The notes: generated by a model from the sequence alone, not told the origin. DNA of 64,000 bases from Desulfitobacterium sp038181555 (GCF_038181555.1 NZ_JBBWUA010000015.1:1-64000); one strand, 5' to 3'. Shown: positions 16,701 to 26,550, counted from the stretch's first letter. Made by a program: numbers and translations.

Positions 16701-16780
16701 ACTCTCTCAGAGTCCATCAGAGTCCATCAGAGTCCATCAGAGTCCATCAAGGCACTTCAAAGTCCATCAAAGCACTTTCT
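16701..16780. repeat. 10-bp tandem repeat
   Basis: Units of AGTCCATCAG/A occur at 16711, 16721, 16731, 16741 and 16761. Degenerate units (ACTCTCTCAG, GGCACTTCAA, AGCACTTTCT) keep the 10-bp phase. It is noncoding and lies between the synthetase stop and its terminator. Confidence 0.8.
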
Positions 16781-16802
16781 AAGTCCTAGCTATGAGCCTG
16801 GC

Positions 16803-18737
16803 TTAATCCTGATAGCTGGCTTTAAGCATATTGATGACAGAAACATCCGATAAGGTGGTGGTATCACCAATGGCACGACCCTCGGCAATATCCCTTAAGA
16901 GGCGACGCATGATTTTACCGCTTCGTGTCTTGGGCAGTTCAGCCGTAAAGAAGATATCATCAGGACGGGCTAGGGCTCCTATTTTTTGGGCCACATGCTT
17001 TTTAAGGATATTGACAAACTGCGGGCTAACCTCGATGCCTTCCTTTAGGGTGACAAAGGCAGCAAGGGCTTGCCCTTTGATCTCATGATGTTTGCCGATA
17101 CAAGCTGCTTCGGCAACGGAGGGATGATCGACCAAAGCGCTTTCCACTTCCATCGTACCAATCCGATGTCCTGAGACATTGATGACATCGTCTACGCGAC
17201 CCATAATCCAGAAGTAGCCGTCCTTATCCCATTTTGCACCGTCGCCGGGGAAATAGATGCCCGGCCAGTTGCCAAAATAGGTCTTCTCAAAGCGATCATT
17301 GTCGCCGTAAACTCCGCGAAGCATAGCAGGCCATGGTTCTTTGATGGCCAAGTAGCCTCCGCTCCCCTTGGGCACAGAATGGCCGTCGCTATCGACTACC
17401 TCGATCTTGACACCGGGGAAGGGTGTCGTACAGGAGCCGGGCTTTAGGGAGGTGATGCCGGGAAGGGGAGTCATCATGATCATGCCGGTTTCGGTTTGCC
17501 ACCAGGTATCCACGATGGGGCATCTTTCTCCACCAATATATTTGTAATACCACATCCAGGCTTCGGGGTTGATGGGCTCGCCCACCGTACCGAGGAGTCG
17601 TAGACTGGAAAGATCCCGACTTTGGGGATACTGTGGTCCCCATTTCATGAAGGTACGAATGGCGGTAGGCGCTGTATAGAGAATGGAGACCTTGTATTTT
17701 TCAACGATTTCCCAGAAACGATCTCGCTGTGGATAATCAGGGCTTCCTTCATACATGACGACTGTAGCACCATTAGCAAGGGGACCGTAGACGATATAGG
17801 AATGTCCGGTGACCCAGCCTACGTCCGCCGTGCACCAATATACATCCTCTTCTTTCAGGTCAAAAACCATGCGATGGGTGGAGGATACACCGACCATGTA
17901 GCCACCGGTGGTATGAACGACTCCTTTGGGTTTGCCGGTGGTTCCGCTAGTGTAAAGAATAAATAGCATATCTTCGGCATCCATGGGCTCAGCCGGGCAG
18001 ACGGAGGAGGCTTTTTTCATTTCCTCGTGATACCAGAGATCCCGACCCTCTTTCATCTGAACGGGTTGATGGGTACGCTGGATAACGAAGACGTGATCGA
18101 CACAGTCCACACCTTCCAGTGCTGCGTCCGCATTGTCCTTGAGGGGGATCGTGTTGCCACGGCGGAAGCTACCATCTGAGGTGATGATGGCTTTAGCTTG
18201 GGCATCAATCACGCGATCGCGCAGGGAATCGTAGCTAAAACCGCCAAAGACCACACTGTGGGGAGCCCCGATGCGGGCGCAGGCCAGCATGGAAATCACG
18301 GCTTCGGGGATCATCGGCAGATAGATCGTGACGCGGTCGCCCTTTTCTATGCCATTGGCCTTTAAAACATTAGCGAATTTGCAGACTTCTCGATGAAGGT
18401 CCTGATAGGTAAGAACGCGGCTATCCCCGTTTTCCCCCTCAAAGACGAGGGCTGCTTTATTGCGATGCCAATCACTAAGATGGCGATCCAGACAGTTATA
18501 GGAAGCATTGAGCTTGCCGTCGACAAACCACTTGGCATAAGGAGCATTCCACTCGAGAGTTTTTTCCCAAGGACTGAACCAATTAAGGGTCTTCGCTTGT
18601 TCTTCCCAAAAAGCTAAATGATTATGACCTTGGTCATATATTGCATCGCTTTGAATCACAGCGCTTCTTCGAAATGCTTCATGAGGTGTAAATTCTCGAT
18701 TTTCATTGAGCAGAGCCTCAAGATTACTTTCCAACAT
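16803..18737 (-). CDS. acs: Acetyl-CoA synthetase (AMP-forming)
   Basis: The start is set at 18737 (MLESNLEALL), 6 bases after GGGAGGAAT. The enzyme is 644 residues, the usual length. It activates acetate with ATP and CoA through acetyl-adenylate. Visible motifs: FEGENGDSRVLTYQDL, the adenylation core YTSGTTGKPKGVVHTTGGY, DVGWVTGHSYIVYGPL, DTWWQTETGMIM with the acyl-pocket Trp, and WIMGRVDDVINVSGHRIGT. The C-terminal PKTRSGKIMRRLLR holds the lysine that is reversibly acetylated in this family. It is monocistronic with its own terminator and lies upstream of the OFA transporter on the same strand. Confidence 0.95.
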   Translation of the reverse strand: MLESNLEALLNENREFTPHEAFRRSAVIQSDAIYDQGHNHLAFWEEQAKTLNWFSPWEKTLEWNAPYAKWFVDGKLNASYNCLDRHLSDWHRNKAALVFEGENGDSRVLTYQDLHREVCKFANVLKANGIEKGDRVTIYLPMIPEAVISMLACARIGAPHSVVFGGFSYDSLRDRVIDAQAKAIITSDGSFRRGNTIPLKDNADAALEGVDCVDHVFVIQRTHQPVQMKEGRDLWYHEEMKKASSVCPAEPMDAEDMLFILYTSGTTGKPKGVVHTTGGYMVGVSSTHRMVFDLKEEDVYWCTADVGWVTGHSYIVYGPLANGATVVMYEGSPDYPQRDRFWEIVEKYKVSILYTAPTAIRTFMKWGPQYPQSRDLSSLRLLGTVGEPINPEAWMWYYKYIGGERCPIVDTWWQTETGMIMMTPLPGITSLKPGSCTTPFPGVKIEVVDSDGHSVPKGSGGYLAIKEPWPAMLRGVYGDNDRFEKTYFGNWPGIYFPGDGAKWDKDGYFWIMGRVDDVINVSGHRIGTMEVESALVDHPSVAEAACIGKHHEIKGQALAAFVTLKEGIEVSPQFVNILKKHVAQKIGALARPDDIFFTAELPKTRSGKIMRRLLRDIAEGRAIGDTTTLSDVSVINMLKASYQD

Positions 18738-19061
18738 AGTTATTCCTCCCTCTATCATCCCGCAATTATCTCTCTAGTTCCTTTAATTTACTGCATTCTA
18801 TCAAAGGAACCGCAGGAAGAACACGGAATCAGGGTAGAAAACCAAAGAATGGAGATTAACGGAGATTTCTGACAGGTTATCCGTTTCACAAGTCGTAAGA
18901 TGGAAATTCAGGTCGGGCGAATGGTCGATTTTCACAGGGTAACGGGAACGGTGGAAATTTGCTGGGTCAAAGGCGTCTTGACGCGATTGAACGGTCGTTT
19001 TAATATGTACGAGAGGGGTAAAACTAGGTAAAACGCACATAATCGGTGTTAAAGCCGATGA

Positions 19062-19217
19062 AAACCGAATAGCTTTGAAAGTTTTGTTGCTAGATAGGAA
19101 TAATAAGCCAATCAAACCGAATAGCTTAAGAATCTTAGTCGCTAATACGAAAAGTAAGCCGATCAAAACAAATAGTTTTTAAAGTCTTGTCCTCAAATAG
19201 GGATAGTAAGATAAAAG
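19062..19217. repeat. Degenerate 52-bp tandem repeat, three copies
   Basis: Copies begin at about 19062, 19114 and 19166 with AAACCGAAT, AAACCGAAT and AAACAAAT. Each continues through AGCTT-like, TAG-rich and AATAAGCC[AG]ATC-like segments. A partial fourth copy (AAAGCCGATGAAAACC) precedes the first. The array lies in the 526-base gap between acs and truA. The minus-strand open frame across it looks like a by-product of the repeats. Nothing else was seen in the gap apart from the truA ribosome binding site. Confidence 0.65.
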
Positions 19218-19263
19218 TAAAAGTAACTATAAACTAAATGGTAATAGATGAAGGAGAACTTCC

Positions 19264-20073
19264 TTGAGTGAAATAACAACAGAAATGAACCAACGCAATA
19301 TCGCCTTGAAAGTAGCCTATGATGGAACCCATTATCACGGATTTCAACGTCAGCCGGAGTTTCATGGCCCCACTGTGCAAGGATCTTTGGAGTCGGTATG
19401 GGCCGAGCTGGTGGAAGAAGTAGTCACCCTGAATATGGCAGGTCGAACTGACAAAGGGGTCCATGCAACGGGGCAAGTTGTTAATTTTCAGACCTCAACC
19501 CGCATTCCTGTGGATAAAATCCCTAAGGCCATGAATAGCTTGTTGCCCCGAGACATTCGGGTCTTCGAAGCTGAGGAAGTGGCTGAAAGCTTCCATGCCC
19601 GTTTTTCAGCCCGCTGGAAACGCTATGATTATCAGATAGATAACCATAAGATAGCGGATGTCTTTAATCGCCTTTACGCTGTGCATGTACCGGTCCCCCT
19701 GGACTGGCAAAAGATGCAGCAGGCCGCTCAATTGATGGTAGGTCGGCATAATTTTAAAGCCTTCTCCTCCGTGGGTGGGAACAGTAAGACCTTTGAACGC
19801 ACCCTTTATGTTTGCCAAGTAACCGAGCATCAAGGACTTATCCGGATTACCTGTATCGGCGATGGGTTTCTGTATAATATGGTGCGCATTATTGCCGGCA
19901 CCCTTATTTATGTAGGGAGAAAACGCATTCCACCGGAAGCGATCCCTGGTATTCTCGAACGGGGGGAACGGAAACGTGGGGGACCCACGGCAGCTCCGCG
20001 AGGACTTACTCTGAGCTATGTCCACTATGGAGAAGAACTGCCCAAGGATATTTTTCCAGAGTTTTATCAGTGA
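19264..20073 (+). CDS. truA: tRNA pseudouridine(38-40) synthase TruA
   Basis: This 269-residue enzyme isomerises uridines 38-40 in the tRNA anticodon stem-loop. The TTG start at 19264 is chosen because GAAGGAGAAC lies 7 bases upstream. The first internal ATG (19285) has no site. Motifs: VAYDGTHYHGFQRQP at the N-terminus, the catalytic aspartate in NMAGRTDKGVHATGQV, LLPRDIRV, FHARFSARWKRYDY, and FLYNMVRIIAGTLIYVG near the C-terminus. All are family hallmarks and the length is normal. It is not embedded in the usual ribosomal-protein/ecf operon here. Confidence 0.95.
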   Translation: MSEITTEMNQRNIALKVAYDGTHYHGFQRQPEFHGPTVQGSLESVWAELVEEVVTLNMAGRTDKGVHATGQVVNFQTSTRIPVDKIPKAMNSLLPRDIRVFEAEEVAESFHARFSARWKRYDYQIDNHKIADVFNRLYAVHVPVPLDWQKMQQAAQLMVGRHNFKAFSSVGGNSKTFERTLYVCQVTEHQGLIRITCIGDGFLYNMVRIIAGTLIYVGRKRIPPEAIPGILERGERKRGGPTAAPRGLTLSYVHYGEELPKDIFPEFYQ

Positions 20074-20134
20074 ACCCATCCGCTTGTCTAATAGGATCTA
20101 ATAAAGTCAAATGCATCATGGGGAGGTGTGCAGC

Positions 20135-21772
20135 TTGAATTATACTTTGCCTGAGGTAGCGACTCTGGGGCGTTTTCTTGAACAGCAGAGGATTGAACCT
20201 CTCCGGGAGGATGCGCTCTTTCAGGAGGAGATGCTGGCTCTACCGATTCAAACGATATTCTTTGGTGATTCAAAGGGTACGTCGATCGATAAGCCATTAA
20301 GCTTGCCCTTAGTTGGTAAGCATTTAAACCTAGAATGTGAGGGGAAACTCCTTCGTTTTCGTATAACAGATGGTCAGAGGAAGAATCAAGGATATCCTAC
20401 CGAGCTTGATCCAGGGAATCGGGCTGACAATACCCAAGGAAGCTTTATGTGCCCACTCCCTATGAATTGGGAAGATTTTCGTGCGCAAGTGACTGACTGG
20501 GTGGAGCGGGAAAAGGGAAGAATCCTTGGTGCCTGTGAAGATTTCACCAGGCATTTAACCGAGCTGATCACGAGGGGATATGGGTTGAGTATTCTGACCG
20601 AGCTTAAAAAAAGTCTGGGAATTGACCTTTTTCTTTTGGATAAACACTTTAAGGTACTGACTTGGGAAGGTGGGGAGCGTCTGCCCCTTAATCCCATTGC
20701 CTTTGTGACACCGAAGCTGTCCAACTTTAAAACCATGGACTTAATGCCGGAAACCCCCCTGAGTCTAGGAAAATGGAATGATCCTCAGTATAGGGACGTC
20801 CCTCTAAGCTGGTATCCTTTGGCAGGACAACAAGGAGTTTTGGGATATATAGGTTTAGGGATAGATTATGAGGAGCTCAATCCTGTGGGAAGGCTATACC
20901 TCTATAAGACAGCGGTCTTGCTTTATTTTGAGCTGGCTAAAGCCCAATCCGTCGAGGATACGGAACGCCAGCATTATCGGGATTTTCTTTTTGATCTTCT
21001 CTATAATAACTTTGATTCTCTGGAAGTGGTGCAGTCACGGGGCAAGCTTTGGGGAATGGATCTGACTAAACCTCATATGGTGATCGTTGGCGAGATTCCG
21101 GGCTATGATCCGGATTCGGCGGATCGGGTGGCTTTTCAAGAGCTTTTAGATACAGTGGCCCTGATTCTACGGAACCAGCCTCGGACCATCTTCTTAGAAC
21201 GCAACGATCAGATTGTGCTCCTTTACCCCTTGGAAGGGATGATACCCTTAAGCCAATGGGAAGCCACAGCTAAAAGACTTCTCAGTCCTCTTAAGACCTT
21301 ACCCGGAAGCCACCATGAGGAACGGTCCATGATGTTTGGGGTGGGCAATCTTTATGATTCCGCGCGTTATATCCACCGCAGTTTTCAAGAAGCCAAGTCG
21401 GCTTTGGAGCTGGGGCAATTGTTTAATCTCCAAGAGCGGGTCATTTTATTTCAGGATCTTGGGGTAATGCGGCTTTTAATGAAACTCGAGGAACAGGAGC
21501 TGGAGGATTTTCGCAATGAGGTGTTAGGTCCTTTGCTTAAGTTCGATCAAGAAAACAATCTTCATCTGGAGGAGACCCTGTTAGCCTATCTCGCCTCGGA
21601 TGGAGATTTGAATGTGGCAGGGGATCGGTTGTATCTCCATCCCAACACCTTGCGCTATCGTTTGAAAAAGGTTGCCGAGGTTCTGGATCGAGATCTAGGT
21701 AGCTTGGAAAACCGTATGAATTTGTTTATCGCTCTAAAAATCGGTCGTCTTAAGTCCTTGTGGCAAGAATAA
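20135..21772 (+). CDS. PucR-type transcriptional regulator (C-terminal HTH)
   Basis: The start is TTG at 20135, 8 bases after GGGGAGGTG. The upstream in-frame ATG at 20111 precedes that site. The 545-residue protein has a large N-terminal region without a recognised named domain (residues 1 to about 290, possibly including a GAF/PAS-like fold around LGIDLFLLDKHFKVLTWEGG). A central CdaR GGDEF-like segment follows (about 295-430, with FQEAKSALELGQLF). The C-terminal PucR-type helix-turn-helix has the typical LHPNTLRYRLKKVAEVLDRDL. Regulators of this class control purine, sugar-acid or amino-acid catabolic genes. No adjacent target is evident. It lies 61 bases after truA. Confidence 0.8.
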   Translation: MNYTLPEVATLGRFLEQQRIEPLREDALFQEEMLALPIQTIFFGDSKGTSIDKPLSLPLVGKHLNLECEGKLLRFRITDGQRKNQGYPTELDPGNRADNTQGSFMCPLPMNWEDFRAQVTDWVEREKGRILGACEDFTRHLTELITRGYGLSILTELKKSLGIDLFLLDKHFKVLTWEGGERLPLNPIAFVTPKLSNFKTMDLMPETPLSLGKWNDPQYRDVPLSWYPLAGQQGVLGYIGLGIDYEELNPVGRLYLYKTAVLLYFELAKAQSVEDTERQHYRDFLFDLLYNNFDSLEVVQSRGKLWGMDLTKPHMVIVGEIPGYDPDSADRVAFQELLDTVALILRNQPRTIFLERNDQIVLLYPLEGMIPLSQWEATAKRLLSPLKTLPGSHHEERSMMFGVGNLYDSARYIHRSFQEAKSALELGQLFNLQERVILFQDLGVMRLLMKLEEQELEDFRNEVLGPLLKFDQENNLHLEETLLAYLASDGDLNVAGDRLYLHPNTLRYRLKKVAEVLDRDLGSLENRMNLFIALKIGRLKSLWQE

Positions 21773-21871
21773 ACCATGCTGTAGAGTTAGAATAATCACA
21801 TGACCTTCAAATGGGACATAACATGTTAAGAAGAAGTCTGCTTAACATTAAGTTCAAAACAGGAGAGGGTT

Positions 21872-23428
21872 ATGGAAAAAAAGAGAGTATTAATCGGAAG
21901 TCCGATCCGACAAAACCCCCAAATACTGAAAGAATTCTTGGACTCTCTGTGCTGTCTCGATCAAGAGGATTTGGAATTGAGCTATATCTTTGTTGATGAT
22001 AACGAGAGTGAAGAAGCTAGCAGGCAGTTACTGAGCTTTGAGGAGAATGGCTTGACCACCCTGATTAAAGGGGAGAAGGCTGATAAGCTGCGGGGGAACT
22101 ATGTATGTGACGATATCACCCACTATTGGCAGGAGCATCTGATCTGGAAGGTAGCCGGGTTTAAAAATCTCATGATCGAAAAGGCTCTGCAGTCGGGGTA
22201 TGATTATCTGTTTTTGATTGATTCGGATTTAGTCCTGCATCCGGCAACGCTTCAACACCTTGTGAAGACAGGAAAAGACATTATTTCGGAAATTTTCTGG
22301 ACCTCGTGGTATCCGGCGAGTCCGGAGCTTCCCAATGTATGGCTTTATGATCACTACGACATGTCTCTTCGGCAAAGGGGAGAAAATCTAAGCCAGGAAG
22401 ATATGGATGCGAGAATGCAGGGGTTTGTTGATCGGTTGAGAAAACCCGGTATCTACGAAGTAGGGGGACTGGGAGCCTGTACCCTGATGAGTCGTCAAGC
22501 TTTGCAGGCAGGAATCAGTTTTAGTGAAATAAAAAATCTGACCCTCTGGGGAGAAGATCGGCATTTTTGTGTAAGGGCCAATGCCTTAGGCTTAAGTCTG
22601 TGGGTGGACACCCATTATCCGGCCTATCATATCTACCGGGAATCATCACTGGCAGGGGTTGAGGAGTTTAAGGCAATCTGTAAAGGGGAAATGCCGCCAA
22701 GTCAGGTGAACTACACCATTAAAGAGCGGCATACACCGAAACTTACCTTATCCATGGTCATGAAAAATGAAGCGGACAGATATTTGTGGAAGGTGCTTCA
22801 GGAGCACAAAAACTACATCGATGAAGCGGTGATCATCGATGATGGAAGTACGGATAACAGTATAGAGCTATGCCGAAGCATACTTGAAGGGATCCCTCTG
22901 CATATCATTCAGAATTCGGCTTCTAAATTTTCCAATGAGGTCGAGCTTAGGAAGCAGCAATGGAATGCTACTGTGGCAACCCATCCGGAATGGATCTTAA
23001 ACCTTGATAGCGATGAATTCTTCGAGAATAGGTTTAGGCAGGAGGTCAGGATGTTGATCGAGGATCCTGACGCTGATGTATGGTATTTCAGACTTTACGA
23101 CTTTTGGAACGAGAACCATTACCGGGAAGATGAATATTGGAATGCTCAATCCACCTATCGGCCCTTTTTGGTGCGCTACAGATCAGGTTTTGTTGCTGAT
23201 TGGAATGAATTTACCCAGCATTGTGGCCGATTCCCTAAAAACATCATGAATCTCCCTTACAAATTATCGCCATTAAGGCTAAAGCATTTGGGCTGGGCGG
23301 ATCCCAAGGATCGTATTCTCAAATATCAGCGATATAGGGAATTGGACCCGGAGGCCCGCTATGGATGGAAAGAGCAGTACGAATCGATTCTTGACCCCAA
23401 TCCAAGAGTGGTAAAATGGGAGGAATAA
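21872..23428 (+). CDS. Glycosyltransferase with two GT-A-like domains
   Basis: This 518-residue protein starts at ATG after GGAGAGGG. The N-terminal half (MEKKRVLIGSPIRQNP) has a GT-A-like pattern with FVDDNESEEASRQ and the metal-binding-type DSDLVLHP, followed by a WGEDRHFCVRANALG segment as in glycan-modifying transferases. The C-terminal half starts at about residue 290 with LTLSMVMKNEADRYLWKVL and has the family 2 features VIIDDGSTDNSIELC and LNLDSDEFFENRF. The two halves look like a fusion of related catalytic domains. It probably adds sugars to a surface polysaccharide or to a protein. No other cell-envelope genes adjoin it. A strong terminator follows. Confidence 0.82.
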   Translation: MEKKRVLIGSPIRQNPQILKEFLDSLCCLDQEDLELSYIFVDDNESEEASRQLLSFEENGLTTLIKGEKADKLRGNYVCDDITHYWQEHLIWKVAGFKNLMIEKALQSGYDYLFLIDSDLVLHPATLQHLVKTGKDIISEIFWTSWYPASPELPNVWLYDHYDMSLRQRGENLSQEDMDARMQGFVDRLRKPGIYEVGGLGACTLMSRQALQAGISFSEIKNLTLWGEDRHFCVRANALGLSLWVDTHYPAYHIYRESSLAGVEEFKAICKGEMPPSQVNYTIKERHTPKLTLSMVMKNEADRYLWKVLQEHKNYIDEAVIIDDGSTDNSIELCRSILEGIPLHIIQNSASKFSNEVELRKQQWNATVATHPEWILNLDSDEFFENRFRQEVRMLIEDPDADVWYFRLYDFWNENHYREDEYWNAQSTYRPFLVRYRSGFVADWNEFTQHCGRFPKNIMNLPYKLSPLRLKHLGWADPKDRILKYQRYRELDPEARYGWKEQYESILDPNPRVVKWEE

Positions 23429-23481
23429 ACCCTTCGAGGAACCATTAAATTAAAAAGTCAAAAGAATTTGACGAATCGTTT

Positions 23482-23521
23482 CCCTTGCACCCTATAGAGT
23501 GCAAGGGTTTTGTTTTTTATT
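23482..23521 (+). terminator. Rho-independent terminator after the glycosyltransferase gene
   Basis: Stem CCCTTGCAC / GTGCAAGGG (9 bp) with an 8-base loop is followed by TTTTGTTTTTTATT, a classic intrinsic terminator. Confidence 0.9.
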
Positions 23522-23628
23522 ACAACAGAAGCTAGAAAAATTCATGAAGCTTTATAAAAGGAAACAAGTAAAGTGAAGTCAGACAAAAGAAATAATTCAC
23601 GACATCAAGTAAGCAAAGGAGGGTTCTA

Positions 23629-24282
23629 ATGACAGAGCTCAAGTGTCCACCTAGTGGAGCTGCACAAGATCGAGGTCTTGTGGTCTGTATGGAGGCACTG
23701 ATCGCACTCAGTCGGGTATTCTCAGCAGGTGGAGAGAATCTTGATAAGACTCTAGGGAGCTTAAGTTCAGCCTATGGGTTGTGGCTTGATGAAAGGTTAG
23801 GCGAGCACCCCGAGGACCGTGAAATACTTCATCAGCTGACTAAGGAACAAGAGGGTGAAGAGCCCAAGAGCCTAGTCTATGAATTCAATCGACTGTTTGT
23901 GGGACCGCAGTCGCCACCCGTCCCCCTTTATGAGTCGGTATATCGCTACAGTGAAAATTTGGTTATGCAAGAATCCACCCTTGATGTTCGGCAGTGGTAC
24001 CGTTCAGAAGGCTTATCTCTAGCAGGTCGAAGCAACGAACCTGATGATTACATCGCTACTGAATTGGAATTTGCGGCTTATCTCCTGTCCAAGGCCGTCG
24101 AGGAGTATCGGAAGGACCAACCCCAACAGGCAAAAATCTATAAAGATAAATACAACACATTTTATCGTGAGCACTTGGCTGTATGGCTCCCCAGTTTTGT
24201 TGAGACCTTATCCGCATCGACTCGAGAGCCGCTGTTTATTACCTTGGGAAAGATTATTCTGCGAGTAGTCAGGCCTGTTTAG
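23629..24282 (+). CDS. TorD/DmsD-family molybdoenzyme chaperone
   Basis: This 217-residue cytoplasmic chaperone starts at ATG after AAAGGAGGG. Family features are the all-helical composition and the motif VYEFNRLFVGPQSPPVPLYE (E-x2-RLF-x-GP) near residue 83. SVYRYSENLVMQES and then PDDYIATELEFAAYL near residue 135 complete the classic pattern. Proteins of this type bind the Tat signal of a molybdopterin enzyme and hold it until the cofactor is inserted. The Tat-dependent catalytic subunit starts 69 bases downstream, so this is almost certainly its dedicated chaperone. Confidence 0.92.
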   Translation: MTELKCPPSGAAQDRGLVVCMEALIALSRVFSAGGENLDKTLGSLSSAYGLWLDERLGEHPEDREILHQLTKEQEGEEPKSLVYEFNRLFVGPQSPPVPLYESVYRYSENLVMQESTLDVRQWYRSEGLSLAGRSNEPDDYIATELEFAAYLLSKAVEEYRKDQPQQAKIYKDKYNTFYREHLAVWLPSFVETLSASTREPLFITLGKIILRVVRPV

Positions 24283-24351
24283 TGTAATTCATTACAGTCA
24301 CCCAACCTTTGTTGGTTGTAGGGAGTTTTAAGACAAAGAAGGAGGTCAATT

Positions 24352-26550
24352 ATGAAGATCACGCGTCGTCAATTTATCGGCGGTACTGCAGCAATCACCG
24401 CCGGAGCCGGGTTGTTTGGCTTTAACATGCTTGCTAAATCAGATGTAGCAAATGCCGCCAGCAACCAGACAGGAGTCAAAACCTTCCGCAATGTTTGTCC
24501 TCGTAACTGCTATGACACCTGTGCCCAGATCTCATATGTGGAAGAAGGGGTGCTAAAAAAAGTCGAAGGGGACCCCAAGAGTACCTATACCAATGGAAAG
24601 CTCTGTCTGAAGGGCTATAACTATACCCGTCGTGTGTACAGTCCGGATCGTATTAAATATCCCATGAAGCAAACCCCACGTGGCTCAGGCAATTGGGAGC
24701 GTATTTCCTGGGACGAAGCCATGAATACCATTGCTGAGAAAATTCTTGATCTAAAACAACGTTATGGGTCCACGCTGCCCGTTTGCCTCGACAAATACTC
24801 CGGCAACTTCGGGATTACTCATTACGGTATTGAAGGAACCCTGTCCAGTATCGGCTATACTACGAGAGCGGTAGGGACTCCTTGTTGGCCGGCGGGTATC
24901 GATTCTCAGACCTATGATTTTGGTACCATCTTCAATAATGATCCAGAGGACTTTGCCAATGCCAATTATATTATCCTTTGGGGATCGAACTGCGCCTGGA
25001 CTGGTGTCCACAGTCTGCCCTTTATTATGAAAGCTAAGGAGCGGGGAGCCAAATTGGTGGTGATCGACCCGATTCTAACCTCCACAGCTTCCAAGGCCGA
25101 TCTCTTTATCCAGATTAAAAACAGTACCGATGGAGCCTTAGCTCTTGGTATGGCTCGCTATATTCTCGACAATGATCTGGTCGATTGGGACTATGTCAAC
25201 GCTAACAGCATTGGCTTTGAGGAATGGGCGGACTATGTAAAGAAGAATATCACCTTGGATTGGGCTGCAGAAAAAACCGGAATTCCTAAGGATGTAATTA
25301 TCCAAATAGCTCATGAGTATGCTACCGCTAAACCCGCCTCCATGTGGGTGGGCTATGGGATGCAGCGCCACACTAACGGAGGTCAAAATGTCCGCATCAT
25401 CGATGCCCTCGGCTTAATGACTGGAAATATCGGTAAGTCTGGCGGAGGCGTCAACTACGCTCATCTGGAGACTTGGGGCTTTAACTACCACGCGATGGTC
25501 ATGCCCGCTCCGGAAGGCTCTGTAGGTATGCCGGGTCCAGATGGCACCTATACCAATCGCTCAGTCAATATGAATAACTTTGCTGGTGATGTCCAGGCCT
25601 TAACAGATCCTCCGGTAAAGATGCTCTGGCTCGCTTGTCGGAATCCGGTTTCCCAAGACCCAGATACTAACGACATCATCAAAATGTTTAACTCCATGGA
25701 ATTAGTGGTCACCGTCGATTCCTTCTTTAACAAGACAGTGGAGTTATCCGATATTGTCCTTCCTGCGACCACCCATTTTGAGGATTGGGATGTTATGGCC
25801 AGCTACTGGCATTACTGGGTCGGCATCAATCAACGAGCCATCGACCCCATGTATGAGTCCAAGAGTGATGTGGAGATCGCCATGGCCCTATCGAAAGCCA
25901 TGAATGCCTTAGAGCCTGGATCCTGTACCTACCCAACTGAGGGTGATCCCGAAGAATGGACAGCCAAAGAGTTCAATGATGGTGTCTTTAATATGTTAGG
26001 AATTTCTGATTACAAAGAATTACTGGATGGACCTCGTAAAGCTAAATTTTCACCGGCAGCCTGGGCCGATGGCAACTTCCGTACTCCTTCAAAGAAGTTT
26101 GAAGTCCATAGCGAACGTGCTGCCCAAAATGGTCTTCCGGCTATCCCCATCTGGGTCGAAGAGATGAAGGCTCCTAATCAATATCCCATCCGCTTTATGA
26201 CACCTCACCCTCAACACGGTCTCCACTCTCAATTCCAAAATCTTGATTGGATGATGGCCGCTAATCCGGAGCCTCTCTTAGAAATTCATCCCAAGCTAGC
26301 CGCTGAACATGGGATTGGCGAAGGGGATATGGTCCGAGTCTACAATGACTTAGGGGAAGTAACCATTAAGGCCCGTCTCACCGAGACCACCTCACCGGAC
26401 GTAATTGTCAGCTACGAGGCCTGGTATAAAGATTCAAAGTTCAACGTGAACTTTACTGTGAAAGCCATTCCTGCGGATATGGGGAAACAAGCCACAGGCA
26501 TGGACGGGATTGCCTTCCACGATAATTTTGTGGCCATCGAAAAGGCGTAA
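24352..26550 (+). CDS. Tat-exported molybdopterin oxidoreductase catalytic subunit (DmsA/PsrA-like)
   Basis: This 732-residue DMSO-reductase-superfamily subunit starts at ATG after AAGGAGGTC. A twin-arginine signal (ITRRQFIGGTAAITAG) leads to the N-terminal [4Fe-4S] domain with Cys in VCPRNCYDTCAQ and GKLCLKGYN. KYSGNFG, then AVGTPCWPAG with C178 as candidate molybdenum ligand, and IILWGSNCAWTGVHS follow. Later come GMQRHTNGGQNVRIIDAL, LWLACRNPVSQDPDTN, and a C-terminal molydopterin-dinucleotide-binding domain (HPQHGLHSQFQNLDW, EAWYKDSKFNVN). The substrate cannot be assigned. DmsA relatives reduce DMSO, TMAO, polysulfide, arsenate and others. It forms an operon with chaperone, iron-sulfur subunit and membrane anchor. 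It is a close paralogue of the subunit starting at 32756. Confidence 0.9.
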   Translation: MKITRRQFIGGTAAITAGAGLFGFNMLAKSDVANAASNQTGVKTFRNVCPRNCYDTCAQISYVEEGVLKKVEGDPKSTYTNGKLCLKGYNYTRRVYSPDRIKYPMKQTPRGSGNWERISWDEAMNTIAEKILDLKQRYGSTLPVCLDKYSGNFGITHYGIEGTLSSIGYTTRAVGTPCWPAGIDSQTYDFGTIFNNDPEDFANANYIILWGSNCAWTGVHSLPFIMKAKERGAKLVVIDPILTSTASKADLFIQIKNSTDGALALGMARYILDNDLVDWDYVNANSIGFEEWADYVKKNITLDWAAEKTGIPKDVIIQIAHEYATAKPASMWVGYGMQRHTNGGQNVRIIDALGLMTGNIGKSGGGVNYAHLETWGFNYHAMVMPAPEGSVGMPGPDGTYTNRSVNMNNFAGDVQALTDPPVKMLWLACRNPVSQDPDTNDIIKMFNSMELVVTVDSFFNKTVELSDIVLPATTHFEDWDVMASYWHYWVGINQRAIDPMYESKSDVEIAMALSKAMNALEPGSCTYPTEGDPEEWTAKEFNDGVFNMLGISDYKELLDGPRKAKFSPAAWADGNFRTPSKKFEVHSERAAQNGLPAIPIWVEEMKAPNQYPIRFMTPHPQHGLHSQFQNLDWMMAANPEPLLEIHPKLAAEHGIGEGDMVRVYNDLGEVTIKARLTETTSPDVIVSYEAWYKDSKFNVNFTVKAIPADMGKQATGMDGIAFHDNFVAIEKA

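Noticed and set aside
16701..16780. CRISPR-like array
   Set aside because: Units are only 10 bp and directly adjacent, with no spacers and no cas genes. The 12-bp and 52-bp arrays fail for the same reasons.
18801..19166. Minus-strand 121-residue open frame between acs and truA
   Set aside because: Its N-terminal LIGLLF-type repeats come from the 52-bp tandem repeat. It has no ribosome binding site and no recognisable domain.
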